A model generated the notes under the pieces. That model saw only the letters and a program-made list of their open reading frames with translations. It did no database searches and was not told the DNA's origin. Positions 15,824 through 26,300 of a stretch of 64,000 nt of DNA are shown here, piece after piece. This DNA comes from [Clostridium] saccharolyticum WM1 (GTDB lineage: Bacteria > Bacillota > Clostridia > Lachnospirales > Lachnospiraceae). Both the position numbers and the translations under genes were made by a program. The stretch is taken from the NCBI RefSeq assembly GCF_000144625.1, contig NC_014376.1, forward strand, positions 434,001 to 498,000, written 5' to 3'. How positions within the stretch are numbered: the stretch's first letter is position 1; the number at the start of each line of letters is the position of its first letter.

Positions 15824-16543
15824 ATGAAAATAAGATGGAAGACGGCCTGTTTCCTGGTTGTTTTTATTTTGGATATCATTTTTGCAAAAACCATGTATCT
15901 ATCATATATGGATGTAAAAAATTCTTTGTTTCTTCCTGCAGGTGCGGATGAGGAAGCAGTCGATGAGGTCAGGCGTCAGTTTTCCGGAGATAAGCAGATT
16001 GCCCTGACTTTTGATGATGGTCCTCATTCCGTTTATACCCCAAGGCTTCTAGACGGGCTTCGTAAAAGAGGGGTTCATGCCACTTTTTTTTTACTTGGTG
16101 AAAATGTGGAGGGGAAAGAGGCCATCGTGAAACAGATGGATGAGGATGGACATTTAATTGGGAACCACGGATACTCCCATGTTCAGATGAGCAAAGAACT
16201 GGTAGGAACCGCCTGCCAGCAGATTGAACAAAATAACCGGAAGATTGAGGAGATTACCGGAGTGAGACCTCAGTATCTGCGCCCGCCTTATGGTTCCTGG
16301 AATGAGGAATTGGAGTGTACGACCAACATGACGGTTGTGCTTTGGAACTTAGATCCTCTCGACTGGAAATCAAAGAATACCAAAAAAGTAGCGCGCTATA
16401 TTGTAAAGCATGTAGAACCCGGAGATATCATTCTTCTTCACGATGTATATCCGTCATCGGTGGAAGCAGCATTGGAGGTAATCGATACTTTAACAAAGCA
16501 GGGGTATACCTTTGTTACGGTAGATGAGCTGCTGATCGATTGA
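15824..16543 (+). CDS. Membrane-anchored polysaccharide deacetylase (NodB/PdaA-like)
   Basis: A 239-residue protein with an N-terminal signal anchor (about residues 8-22) and a carbohydrate esterase 4 domain outside the cell. The motifs are complete: TFDDGPH (62-68, catalytic base and metal Asp), HGYSH (115-119, metal histidines), RPPYGS (153-158), DPLDW (177-181) and LLHD. Members remove N-acetyl groups from peptidoglycan sugars or chitin oligomers. The lack of wall-binding repeats and the short size fit a peptidoglycan deacetylase, but a substrate cannot be fixed. There is no obvious AGGAGG before the ATG. Confidence 0.88.
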   Translation: MKIRWKTACFLVVFILDIIFAKTMYLSYMDVKNSLFLPAGADEEAVDEVRRQFSGDKQIALTFDDGPHSVYTPRLLDGLRKRGVHATFFLLGENVEGKEAIVKQMDEDGHLIGNHGYSHVQMSKELVGTACQQIEQNNRKIEEITGVRPQYLRPPYGSWNEELECTTNMTVVLWNLDPLDWKSKNTKKVARYIVKHVEPGDIILLHDVYPSSVEAALEVIDTLTKQGYTFVTVDELLID

Positions 16544-16814
16544 TTGGAATCGGATATCATACCAATAATATGTGATAAATTGTTTCCATTGCATATTCAA
16601 CCCGGGGATTGGAATTTTGCTGCGCAAAAAGTCTGTTGTTCCTATTATGTATCTGGTACATATTCCCAATGAGTCTGTTGATTTTCTCCCAGGTTTGTTG
16701 TATACTGTTACGGTAAGCTGGAATTTTCTTTGAGACATTTGAAGCAGGTGCAAAAGATAAGCAATCCGGGTGATCCCTTTTACCGTTTGATGTGATAAGC
16801 GTACGGTTAGAAGG

Positions 16815-16839
16815 CTCCTTGCATTGCAGGGAGTTTTTT
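16815..16839 (+). terminator. Intrinsic terminator downstream of the deacetylase gene
   Basis: CTCCTT pairs with AGGGAG around GCATTGC, followed by six T. It is 270 bp past the deacetylase stop; no gene was recognised between them. Confidence 0.6.
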
Positions 16840-17870
16840 CTTTCCAAGAGCCGCTTAATGGAAAAGGAGTATTTTTTACAGGACAGGAATCGGCCCGATT
16901 AGGGAATCGGAGATAATTGTTCTGTCATCTAGAGTAAGGAATCATGTTTATTGAAAAAAAGGCGGTCAGTTCTTTTTTTATCTTCAAGTTAAATGATCTA
17001 AATGGAATTCGTTAAGTACATTTCTAGTTATGAATTAATTTTTCAGGTCATCATCGGCCAATTATCCATTTCTAAAGGTTTTAAGTCCATATGTTCATAA
17101 GGCGTATGAGACCTATTTTTTATTTTATTATAGACAAATTATTTTTCTACGTCATATCTCTATTGATATGATTCTGACAATTACTTATTGTATATTCTCA
17201 ATCCCTAGGTATTTTCTAAATAAAACTCTTTTAATCCCAGGATTTTTTCTGTTTCAGGAAGTTTTTTTGGAATATCATTAAGACTGCCTCTGGTATTATC
17301 ATAGTGAAATGCGTCCATGGCTGGAAGAATTAACGGAAGGCCGCCGGTAATGTGATGCAAGGCTATTTGCGGAATAGTCCTAAAAATAGCGATGAATTGA
17401 AATTCCTGAAAGTTGCCGATAAGTTTTATGGTGCCATTGGCTTTGTTAAGTTTTATGTGATTGCATCATGTATTATCTTCTGATCTGGAATTCTGATTTC
17501 TTAATTATATCTTCCCATTCCATATTCTGCTGTTAGCCTATTGTTTTATTTGATGCCCTATGGCGCATTAATCTGCCAGTCTGTGAAGTAAGATCTAATA
17601 TTTACTTCATCGTTTGTTTCCGTTACGTCTGTTAATTTGAAATAAAATTGTCATAAAACTTTTCTCCAGAAGACCGTTTTAAAATTTCATCAAGTCAATA
17701 TTCCTTTTCTTGTACTGACAGCCGGCAGAGCTTGCTGCATTGGTTCTGCACCGTTAAATTTGGGGATTCCCGTCGGTCAGAAACGGTTAAGTGTTTACTT
17801 GCAAGTTTTAATAAAAAAATTGGTTTGACGGGAGAAAGAACAATTATAGAAGGAGTGATGAAGGTTCGTA
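16840..17870. other. AT-rich gene-poor region
   Basis: About 1 kb without an intact gene. Apart from the decayed frame at 17355-17591 I recognise no RNA gene, repeat or clear promoter. Composition is more AT-rich than the flanking genes, which fits decayed or acquired DNA. Confidence 0.5.
17355..17591 (+). pseudogene. Decayed small membrane-protein gene with two in-frame stops
   Basis: One frame reads through plausible protein (LRNSPKNSDELKFLKVADK, then hydrophobic GAIGFVKFYVIASCIIF), meets a stop at 17481-17483 and another a few codons later, and continues in the same frame with LYLPIPYSAVSLLFYLMPYG before a final stop. Two hydrophobic blocks in one interrupted frame suggest a dead membrane protein. 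The family is not recognised. Confidence 0.35.
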
Positions 17871-20162
17871 ATGAAAAAAAGAAGATGTTTTGTTTTAATG
17901 AGCGCAGTCATAGGGGCATTAAGTATTTCTACGCCAAGCTACGGTGCATGGGTACAAAAGGAAGGTCACTGGCTGTATGAATCGAAGGGGATCTTTGAGA
18001 AGAATATCTGGAAGCTGATTGACGGGGCCTGGTATTACTTTGATGATACCGGCTTTATGGCTACCGGTTGGCAGATGATCGGAGACAAATGGTATTTCCT
18101 TAATACCATTTCCGATGGATCAAAAGGGAAAATGCTCACCGGCTGGCAATGGATTGACGGATATTGTTATTATTTTGCGGATCAGTCAGGAAATAAATAT
18201 CCTAAAGGAGTCATGTACAAAAGTGAAAGGACTCCGGATGGATATTTGGTAGATTCTTATGGAGCATGGATTGATGAAAACGGATCCGCACATTACATGG
18301 CTGGTAAAGGGATCCGTTCATTCATTGCTGAAAAGATATCATCGGCGGGTAAATTGTCAGGGAAAGGAGGTGGATCCGGAGTGCGTGGAGGCGGTTCCAG
18401 GCCCGAGAGAGGATTAAAAAGTCCTGAGCCTGATGAACAGGAGCCAGAGGCTAAGCCAGAAATTTCTATACCGGAGGAATCGAAGGAGGAGGTTAAGGAA
18501 ACAGATGCAAAAGAAAAGCAGTACAGGTATATGGTACAGTATCTGAATATTCATGATAAGTCAATTCTTTATATGACGGCAGGAGTGGGAGAGGAGGGAA
18601 GAACGATTGGTATCATACAACCGGTTATTGACGGCTATAAGATATGCAGGGGACAGAAGGAAAGCTTTAAGCTGATCAATGACTCCATGATTCTAAATAT
18701 TTATTATGAGAAGGAAAACCTGGCCTCCCCTTCGCAAGCCCGGAGGGTTGACTGGAGTCTCTATTTTGTGGAAAGGGGGAATCACAGCAACGAGATATTA
18801 AAACCCCAGCAGGGGCAGACCGATGAGGGGACACCCCTTGTCATTGATTTTCCGGATACAATCCTTGGGACAGACCGGTATTATTATTATTCTCTTGTAT
18901 CAAGTCCTTGGAAAGTCTTCGTAAATGGCAATGGGGTTCAGAAATATTACATCGAGTATGAGAAAGGGGATCGCCTACCTGAAGAGCCTGATCCGGATCA
19001 GGAAGCTAAAGACAAGTTGGAAAAATGGCTGGATGTTTCAAAGGCAGCTGATATTAGGCTAAGCGGTCTGGAGCCATCATACCAGCAGCTCATTACTACG
19101 AGTATAGAAGGAAGTAATGAAAGGCTGCTTAATCTGGTATCAATGGCGGATGGTACAGAGCGAGAGGAAATTTATCTTATTGCAAAACGGCATGTGCCCA
19201 ATACGGTGATCGTAAGTCAGACCTTTCAAACTATTAAGAACTTATCTGAATTGGTCATGGATGAATTCACGATAGCCTATGAGAAATACACGGTTGTGAA
19301 AGTAGGATTTGAGAAAACCTATGATGAAAGCACCTGCAGCCACAATTATAAGATTACGGATAAAGTCAATGCCACATGTATGGGGAACGGCCATGAAACG
19401 GTACGGTGCCGGAAATGCGGAAAGGATGAAACTGTAATATTGCCGGCAGCCGGCCATGTGGATGCGGATCATGACGGAATCTGTGAAATCTGCGATAGAC
19501 CAGCCAATGAAACACCGGAAGCCGTACATTACAGCATTGGAGATGTACAGGCCCGTATTATAGGAAACAAGGTTTATCTATTCCGCTGCATCGATGAGGA
19601 TTATGAGGATGCTATGGGAAACATCCAGCGGACGGCACTATTCCTTTGCGACAGTGTGATTCGGTCTGATATTGATGGAGCAGCAAATAAACTGAGGTTT
19701 GGATATAACAACAATTACAAATATTCAGATATCCGGGAATGGCTTCAGGATCAAGCGTCTGATGATTTTGTCCATGAAACCTATATTGGGACCACCAGGT
19801 CATACATAGGAGCAACGTGGAAGGGAATGTATGAACAGATGAATGACAACCGTCTGATGGCGATGAAAGAGATATTTCAGCTTTTACAGGACAGGGTATT
19901 TATTTTATCAGTAGAGGAAGCACTTAAATACCGGGATGTTCTTTGGAAGTTTTCCGGTAGTGAAATCAACAATCCGGGATCAGAGGTTTCCGCTTATTCA
20001 AAAGGATATTATCTCCGGACTCCACAGGATGGAGGGGTGGATGATTTCTGGTATGGAGATGGGATTTATGCAGTCAGCCTGGTAGACGGGAATATCCAAC
20101 CAGTAAGTGTGAAAGAGACAAGCTATGGTATCCGGCCAGCCATGGCAATTCCCCAGGGTTAG
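17871..20162 (+). CDS. Secreted protein with N-terminal cell-wall-binding repeats and C-terminal DUF6273-like domain
   Basis: A 763-residue exported protein. The signal peptide (1-25) ends SYGA. Residues 26-140 hold choline-binding-type repeats (DGAWYYFDDTGFMATGWQ, GDKWYFLNT, MLTGWQWIDGYCYYF) ending in MYKSERTPDGYLVD, a module that also ends the next large protein. A Gly/Ser then Pro/Glu linker follows, then two unrecognised regions. Near residues 485-545 is a Cys/His segment (CSHNYKITDKVNATC, CRKCGKDE, CEICDRP) like those of clostridial surface proteins. The C-terminal part resembles DUF6273 (GYYLRTPQDGG ... GIRPAMAI). Function unknown; wall attachment is inferred. AAGG six bases before the ATG is a modest ribosome binding site. 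Confidence 0.8.
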   Translation: MKKRRCFVLMSAVIGALSISTPSYGAWVQKEGHWLYESKGIFEKNIWKLIDGAWYYFDDTGFMATGWQMIGDKWYFLNTISDGSKGKMLTGWQWIDGYCYYFADQSGNKYPKGVMYKSERTPDGYLVDSYGAWIDENGSAHYMAGKGIRSFIAEKISSAGKLSGKGGGSGVRGGGSRPERGLKSPEPDEQEPEAKPEISIPEESKEEVKETDAKEKQYRYMVQYLNIHDKSILYMTAGVGEEGRTIGIIQPVIDGYKICRGQKESFKLINDSMILNIYYEKENLASPSQARRVDWSLYFVERGNHSNEILKPQQGQTDEGTPLVIDFPDTILGTDRYYYYSLVSSPWKVFVNGNGVQKYYIEYEKGDRLPEEPDPDQEAKDKLEKWLDVSKAADIRLSGLEPSYQQLITTSIEGSNERLLNLVSMADGTEREEIYLIAKRHVPNTVIVSQTFQTIKNLSELVMDEFTIAYEKYTVVKVGFEKTYDESTCSHNYKITDKVNATCMGNGHETVRCRKCGKDETVILPAAGHVDADHDGICEICDRPANETPEAVHYSIGDVQARIIGNKVYLFRCIDEDYEDAMGNIQRTALFLCDSVIRSDIDGAANKLRFGYNNNYKYSDIREWLQDQASDDFVHETYIGTTRSYIGATWKGMYEQMNDNRLMAMKEIFQLLQDRVFILSVEEALKYRDVLWKFSGSEINNPGSEVSAYSKGYYLRTPQDGGVDDFWYGDGIYAVSLVDGNIQPVSVKETSYGIRPAMAIPQG

Positions 20163-20171
20163 GAGAAATAT

Positions 20172-20294
20172 ATGGGAATCATCATTTTTATGTTTGGAGT
20201 TACCCTATTGGCATTATTGGTTTTCTTCTTTCACCGTGTACTTTTGGTAAATCCAGAACATAAGGAATGGAATGATATAGAGCAGAAGGAATAA
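20172..20294 (+). CDS. Small single-span membrane protein, hypothetical
   Basis: A 40-residue frame, MGIIIFMFGVTLLALLVFFF then a charged tail (NPEHKEWNDIEQKE). AGGAG at the preceding gene's stop gives a good start. One membrane segment fills residues 2-20. It lies between two large surface-protein genes and may be cotranscribed. No family recognised. Confidence 0.5.
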   Translation: MGIIIFMFGVTLLALLVFFFHRVLLVNPEHKEWNDIEQKE

Positions 20295-20347
20295 AGTGAT
20301 TACCAGGATACAACGTTTACGGGGATTAAAAGGCAGGAGAAAGGAAT

Positions 20348-23300
20348 ATGAGAATGAAAGCAAAGAGAATTATAAGCTTATTTCTTGCAGTTGCGATTAT
20401 AGCAACATCCATAGGATATGGACCGCCAGCGGTGGGAGCCCAGTATATGCCCTACATAGAACTTGAGGAGGATGCAAGCATAGCTACGCCATCAGAGGCT
20501 GTGCGGCCTGATAATAAGGCCACGTCATCAGAGGCTGTGCGGCCTGATAATAAGGCCACGCCATCAGGGGCTGTGCGGCGGGATAATAAGGCCACGCCAT
20601 CAGGGGCAGTACCGTCGGAAGAAAAGGAAGCACCTTCTGAGGCAGAAAAGAAATTTGTAAGAGTAGAGCCGGAGGAAATCCCGGAATATTACAATAAAAC
20701 ATCTCAATCGGGCAAATACTTCTGGAAGTTTGAGGACCGTTATGGAAACGAACAATACAGGAATTATGGTTTTGTCCAGGGAGAGGCGGAATTTCCTCTC
20801 TGGTATGAGTCAGATTCTAAGGGAATGGTAGAAGTACATTCTGTTTCCATAAATCTTGACGAGGAATTTTATGATTTGGCTCCATATATTTATGAGAGCA
20901 TTCCTCCGACCGATTCAAACTGGTCCAATCTATCTTTCCAGGTATGGAATGATACAAAGACGATATTAAAGTATGGGAAGAAATCTCACAGTTTTAAAAA
21001 CTGGGATCTCAGCAATTACGATATCTGGATGATTGAAGAAACAGAGACAGGGGAAACCGGCTATTATTTTTATGGCAGGATTAAAAACCAAAGTAGAAAC
21101 GAAACTGGAGCAGAGTGGTATCGTGCAGACACGGACGGAAACGTATTAAGCAAAATCAGGCAGTTTAGAATGAGCTTATACTCCACCTTTACACAAATTA
21201 CGGTATCCTATCGGAACACATACCCTAATAATCCGCAGCCGCCAGATGGAAAGACTTATGATGAATATTTTGTGGATTCAAAGCAGAATTACAATGAACA
21301 GGGTGCATGGGAATCTGATCAAAATAATAAAGTTTACACGGTAAAATCGAATAGTTACGGAGGGTACACATTCCTGGGATGGGGGGATTCTACACAGTAC
21401 TATGGTACAAGCAGCCATGGAAATTACATAGGTTTTGATGCCTATAGCAATCCACAAAAATATGAATATTACTCTTATGGAGGAAGATTCATAAGGCCCG
21501 GAACATCTGGTACTTACAATTCGTTTACCGACTTATCCCTTTCCGGTTTATGGATACCCAACGGTTACTCCTATCTTATATTTGTAGATAAGATCGATGA
21601 TGTTGGCTCATACGGATACTCATACAAAAATGGGTATCAGGAGCGGGTATATGCATTATTCCAGGAAGATACGATATGGATGAGGCATATTGTAGTCAGA
21701 AACGCTGGTGAAAAACTGAATTTGGAGTATTATTCAAGAAATTTAAGCAAAGACGGTTATCAGTTTGACGGATGGATTGATGATAATGGTACAAAGTATG
21801 GGGCAGCTGATGATTTCACCTTTGGCCCCGGAGAAAACAGATTATATCCATGCTGGGCGCCTAACAGTAACACGGTTACCTTCAAAGACTGGGATGGAAC
21901 TGTACTGAGTGAGCAAACAGTGCCATCCGGAAGTTCCGCAGCGGCTCCGGAAGTGCTGCCAAGAGAAGGGTATCGGTTTACCGGCTGGGATAATGCCTTT
22001 GATAAGATAACTTCAAGTTTAGTTGTAACTGCAACATATGAAAAGGTATTTAATATCACCTTTCATGGAAACACTGGAAGCATTTATGGACAGCCATCTT
22101 ATCATGCTGTTCTATCCGGAGAAAAACAGCTTGGGACATGGAGTGACTGGACATCTTTTGAAAGCAGTGTGATAAAAACCGGTTACACACTTACCGGATG
22201 GAATACTGATCCAGATGGTAAGGGAACAGCTTATACAGGATATAGCATTCCAAGCAGTGATTTAGAACTTTATGCTCAATGGAAGCAGAACCTATATACG
22301 CTGTTTATGTACCGTAATCTTGATGGCACTGATACATCGTATACTACGAATACAGTTGGCTATGGAGAACCATTAGGTGAAGTTCTGTACCTGGCCCCTC
22401 AAAAAGGAAAGAAGGTGGTAAGATGGAATACTTCTGCCAATGGAGCAGGAGAAGACATCGCAAGTGCCACTCTCATGGGAGAAGCTTCCATAAAAGCATA
22501 TGCCCAATGGGGATATTTTGACAGCAAGCTTTTATTTGATTATGAAGATTTTCCTTCAGATGGCTGGACAAAGGAGCTATCATTCAACTCTAGCTTAAGC
22601 GGGGATAAGGTAGGTAAATTGCCTCAATATCCCAAAACAGCGGATGTAATGAAATCATTCAAAAAGCCTGGGTATTATAATGTCGGCTGGTATGAATATG
22701 ATCTTACTTCCGTGGATTCCACCGCTTGGTGGGCGGATAAAGAGGAAATACCAGTATTTATTAAGTGGGTGCCTAAAAGTGTATACGTAAATGCTTATTT
22801 GAATAGAACCCCTACTGATGCAATGGTATTTCAAAATCATGGTATGGATAGTTATGGCCAGACGATGAAAAATATACCAAATGCAACATCATACGCACCC
22901 ACAGGAAAGGTTTTTGCTTATTGGTCAACGATTCGGGATGGCAGTGGGGAACATATAGATTTTACTCAGCCATTATCCCCTTACGATGATGGAAACTCCA
23001 ATTCGATAATCATATATGCTTATGCCCAGTATGCAAATCAACAAAGTACCATAACTTTCAAGGACGCAGATGGAACCGTACTGGCCTCTCCAAAGGTTAA
23101 GTATGGAGATCCTATCCCTTATCCAGCAGTCATACCGCCGGCCGGTTATCAATTTAAAGGCTGGGATAAGGATTTAGGTGCAGTAAGCAATGTATTGGCT
23201 GATACCGTTATAACGGCTCAATACGAAACAGAAATTTATAGTCTGACTTTACAATCAAATGGTGGAACGTACAAAGATAGCGGAGATACCGTAAAGATTT

Positions 23301-26300
23301 TTGATTTTCCAGCGAATATGGAAGCGGATGGATCTGTCAATGCTGCTATGAATACAGCAAAAGGCCAATTAGAGAATCAATTTCATATCTTTAAGGGGTG
23401 GTATACGTTACCTGTAGGCGGAATCAAGATAGATGCCATAGATCGGCTGGCTGAAGATCGGACACTCTACGCTCAGTGGGACAGAGCAGTCAGCGAAGTC
23501 ATTTATAAAGACTGGGATGGAACGATCATTGACTGTCAGGAGGTAGCGGTTGGAGGAAATGCAACGCCGCCAGTAAATCCTAACAGGACGGGGTATACCT
23601 TCACTGGCTGGGATAAGGAGTCTACCAATATCCAGGCTGACACAACGATTACGGCTGAGTACAGTAAAAACAGTTATAAGCTGACTCTGGACGGAAACGG
23701 AGGAACCCTGAACGGAAAGGATACCAGGGAACAGCAGCTTGCTTATGGAGATTCTTTTGACCAGATCCTTACAGAAGGAGGAGCTGAAGCGAGCCAGAAG
23801 TATTATACCTTTGCCGGGTGGTATACCGACAAGACCAGGGGAAGCAAATACCCTGGAAGTGGAAACACCATGCCAGCATCAAATGTTACGGTGTATGCCC
23901 ACTGGACCCGCACTTCCAACGAGGTTATCTATAAGGACTGGGATGGAACGATTATCAAACGTCAGGATGTAGCGGTTGGAGGAAATGCAACACCTCCTTC
24001 AGATCCGGCAAGACCGGGATATACTTTCACCGGCTGGGACAAACCCTCCACCAATATCCAGGCTGACACAACGATTACGGCTGAGTACAGTAAAAACAGT
24101 TATAAGCTGACTTTGGACGGAAACGGAGGGACCCTGAACGGGAAGGATACCAGGGAACAGCAGCTTGCCTATGGAGATTCATTTGACCAGATCCTTACAG
24201 AAGGAGGAACTGAAGCGAGCCAGAAGTATTATACCTTTGCCGGGTGGTATACCGACAAGACAGGGGGAAGCAAATATCCTGGAAGTGGAAACACCATGCC
24301 GGCATCAAATGTAACGGTATATGCCCGCTGGACCCGAAGTTCCAACGAAGTGGTTTATAAGGATTGGGATGGAACGATCATTGATCGTCAGGAGGTGGCG
24401 ATTGGAGGGAATGCAACATCACCGGCAGATCCGGCCAGACCGGGATATACCTTTACCGGATGGGACAAACCCTCCACCAATATCCAGGCTGACACAACGA
24501 TTACGGCTGAGTACAGTAAAAACAGTTATAAGCTGACTCTGGACGGAAACGGAGGGACCCTGAACGGGAAGGATACCAGGGAACACCAGCTTGTCTATGG
24601 AGATTCATTTGACCAGATCCTTACAGAAGGAGGAACTGAAGCGAGCCAGAAGTATTATACCTTTGCCGGCTGGTATACCGACAAGACCGGGGGAAGCAAA
24701 TACCCTGGAAGTGGAAACACCATGCCAGCATCAAATGTTACGGTGTATGCCCACTGGACCCGCACTTCCAACGAGGTTATTTATCAGGATTGGGATGGAA
24801 CGATTATTAAGCGTCAGGAGGTGGCGATTGGAGGAAATGCAGCGCCACCGGCAGATCCGGCCAGACCGGGATATACTTTTTCCGGATGGGACAAACCCTC
24901 CACCAATATCCAGACCCATACAACCATCACGGCTCAGTACAGTAAAAACAGTTATCAGCTGATCCTGGATGGAAACGGTGGAAGTCTGGAGGGAGAAGAT
25001 ACCAGAGAGCAGACGCTTTTCTACGGAGATTCCATTGACCAGATCCTTACAGACTGGGCAGGAAAGGTAAGATGGAAATACTATACCTTTGACGGATGGT
25101 ATACCGAAAAGGCCGGGGGAAGCAAATACCCTGGAAGTGGAAATACCATGCCGGCATCAAATGTTACGGTGTATGCCCACTGGACCCGAAGTTCCAACGA
25201 GGTTATCTATAAGGACTGGGATGGAACAATCATCAAACGTCAGGATGTAGCGATCGGAAGAAATGCAATACCCCCGACAGATCCGGCCAGACCGGGATAT
25301 ACCTTTACCGGTTGGGATAAGGAGTCTACTAATATCCAGGCTAATACAACGATTACAGCTCAGTATAGTAAAAACAGTTACAAGCTGACCTTAGATGGAA
25401 ACGGGGGCAGTATGGAAGGAAGCAAGGGGAAGGAATGGACCGTAACCTATAAGGATTCATTCGACCAGATCCTTACCGATGGAAAAAAGGAAGTCAGTCT
25501 GCCGGGATACACCTTTGACGGCTGGTATACTTCTCCAACCGGAGGGGATAAATACACCTATAGTGGAAACCAGATGCCGGCATCAGATATCACCGTATAT
25601 GCACACTGGAAAGAGAAATCTTACACAGTAAACTTTGATCCTGACCATGAAAAATGGAAAGGAGGTTTAATCCAGAGAATATACACTTTTGGCACAGAAC
25701 TTGGAAGCCTTCCTGCACCTGAAATCTACGGATGGGAATTCCTTGGCTGGTGGACAGGAAGAAATGGGACCGGAGAGAGAATAACAGAAAACACCAAAAC
25801 CGGAACGCAGGATTTGACCTACTATGGAAACTGGAAAATATTGCAGTGTTTCATTCATTTTGATAAGAACCTGAGTGCGATCGAAAAAAATCCAGAGGAT
25901 AAGATCGTCACTTATGGTGAGGTGGTAGGAGATCTACCAGTCATAAATGCAGAGGGATATACCTTCTTAGGCTGGCACACAGATCCAACCGGAGGGGAAA
26001 AGGCAATAGAAACAACGCCAGCACCACTTGGCGAGACCACCTATTACGCACATTGGGATATCGTGCAGAAGCCTACGGAACCTAAACCCACGGAACCGCA
26101 ACCATCAAAGCCAGAGAGCAGGGGTAAGGAAGAGATCATAGCCGTCCCTGCCCCACCAAGCATTGACAGCAAAGCTAAGCCAAATGTACCGGATACTGGT
26201 GGTAATTTTATCGTAAATCCGGACAATTTATATGACGTTACCTACACCAAACCAGACGGTACGGCAGCAAGGGATGAGTGGGTTGGTGACGGTATGGACT

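Noticed and set aside
16557..16847. Minus-strand 96-codon frame in the gap after the deacetylase gene
   Set aside because: No ribosome binding site, no recognisable domain, and it runs through a plus-strand terminator.
17732..17980. An 82-codon frame overlapping the start of the 763-residue gene
   Set aside because: Its internal ATG at 17858 is only 2 nt from AAGGAG, the translation has no family features, and the overlapping frame has a proper signal peptide.
20483..20614. Regular 36-bp repeats resembling CRISPR repeats
   Set aside because: They are contiguous, lack spacers, stay in frame within a surface protein, and no cas genes are present.
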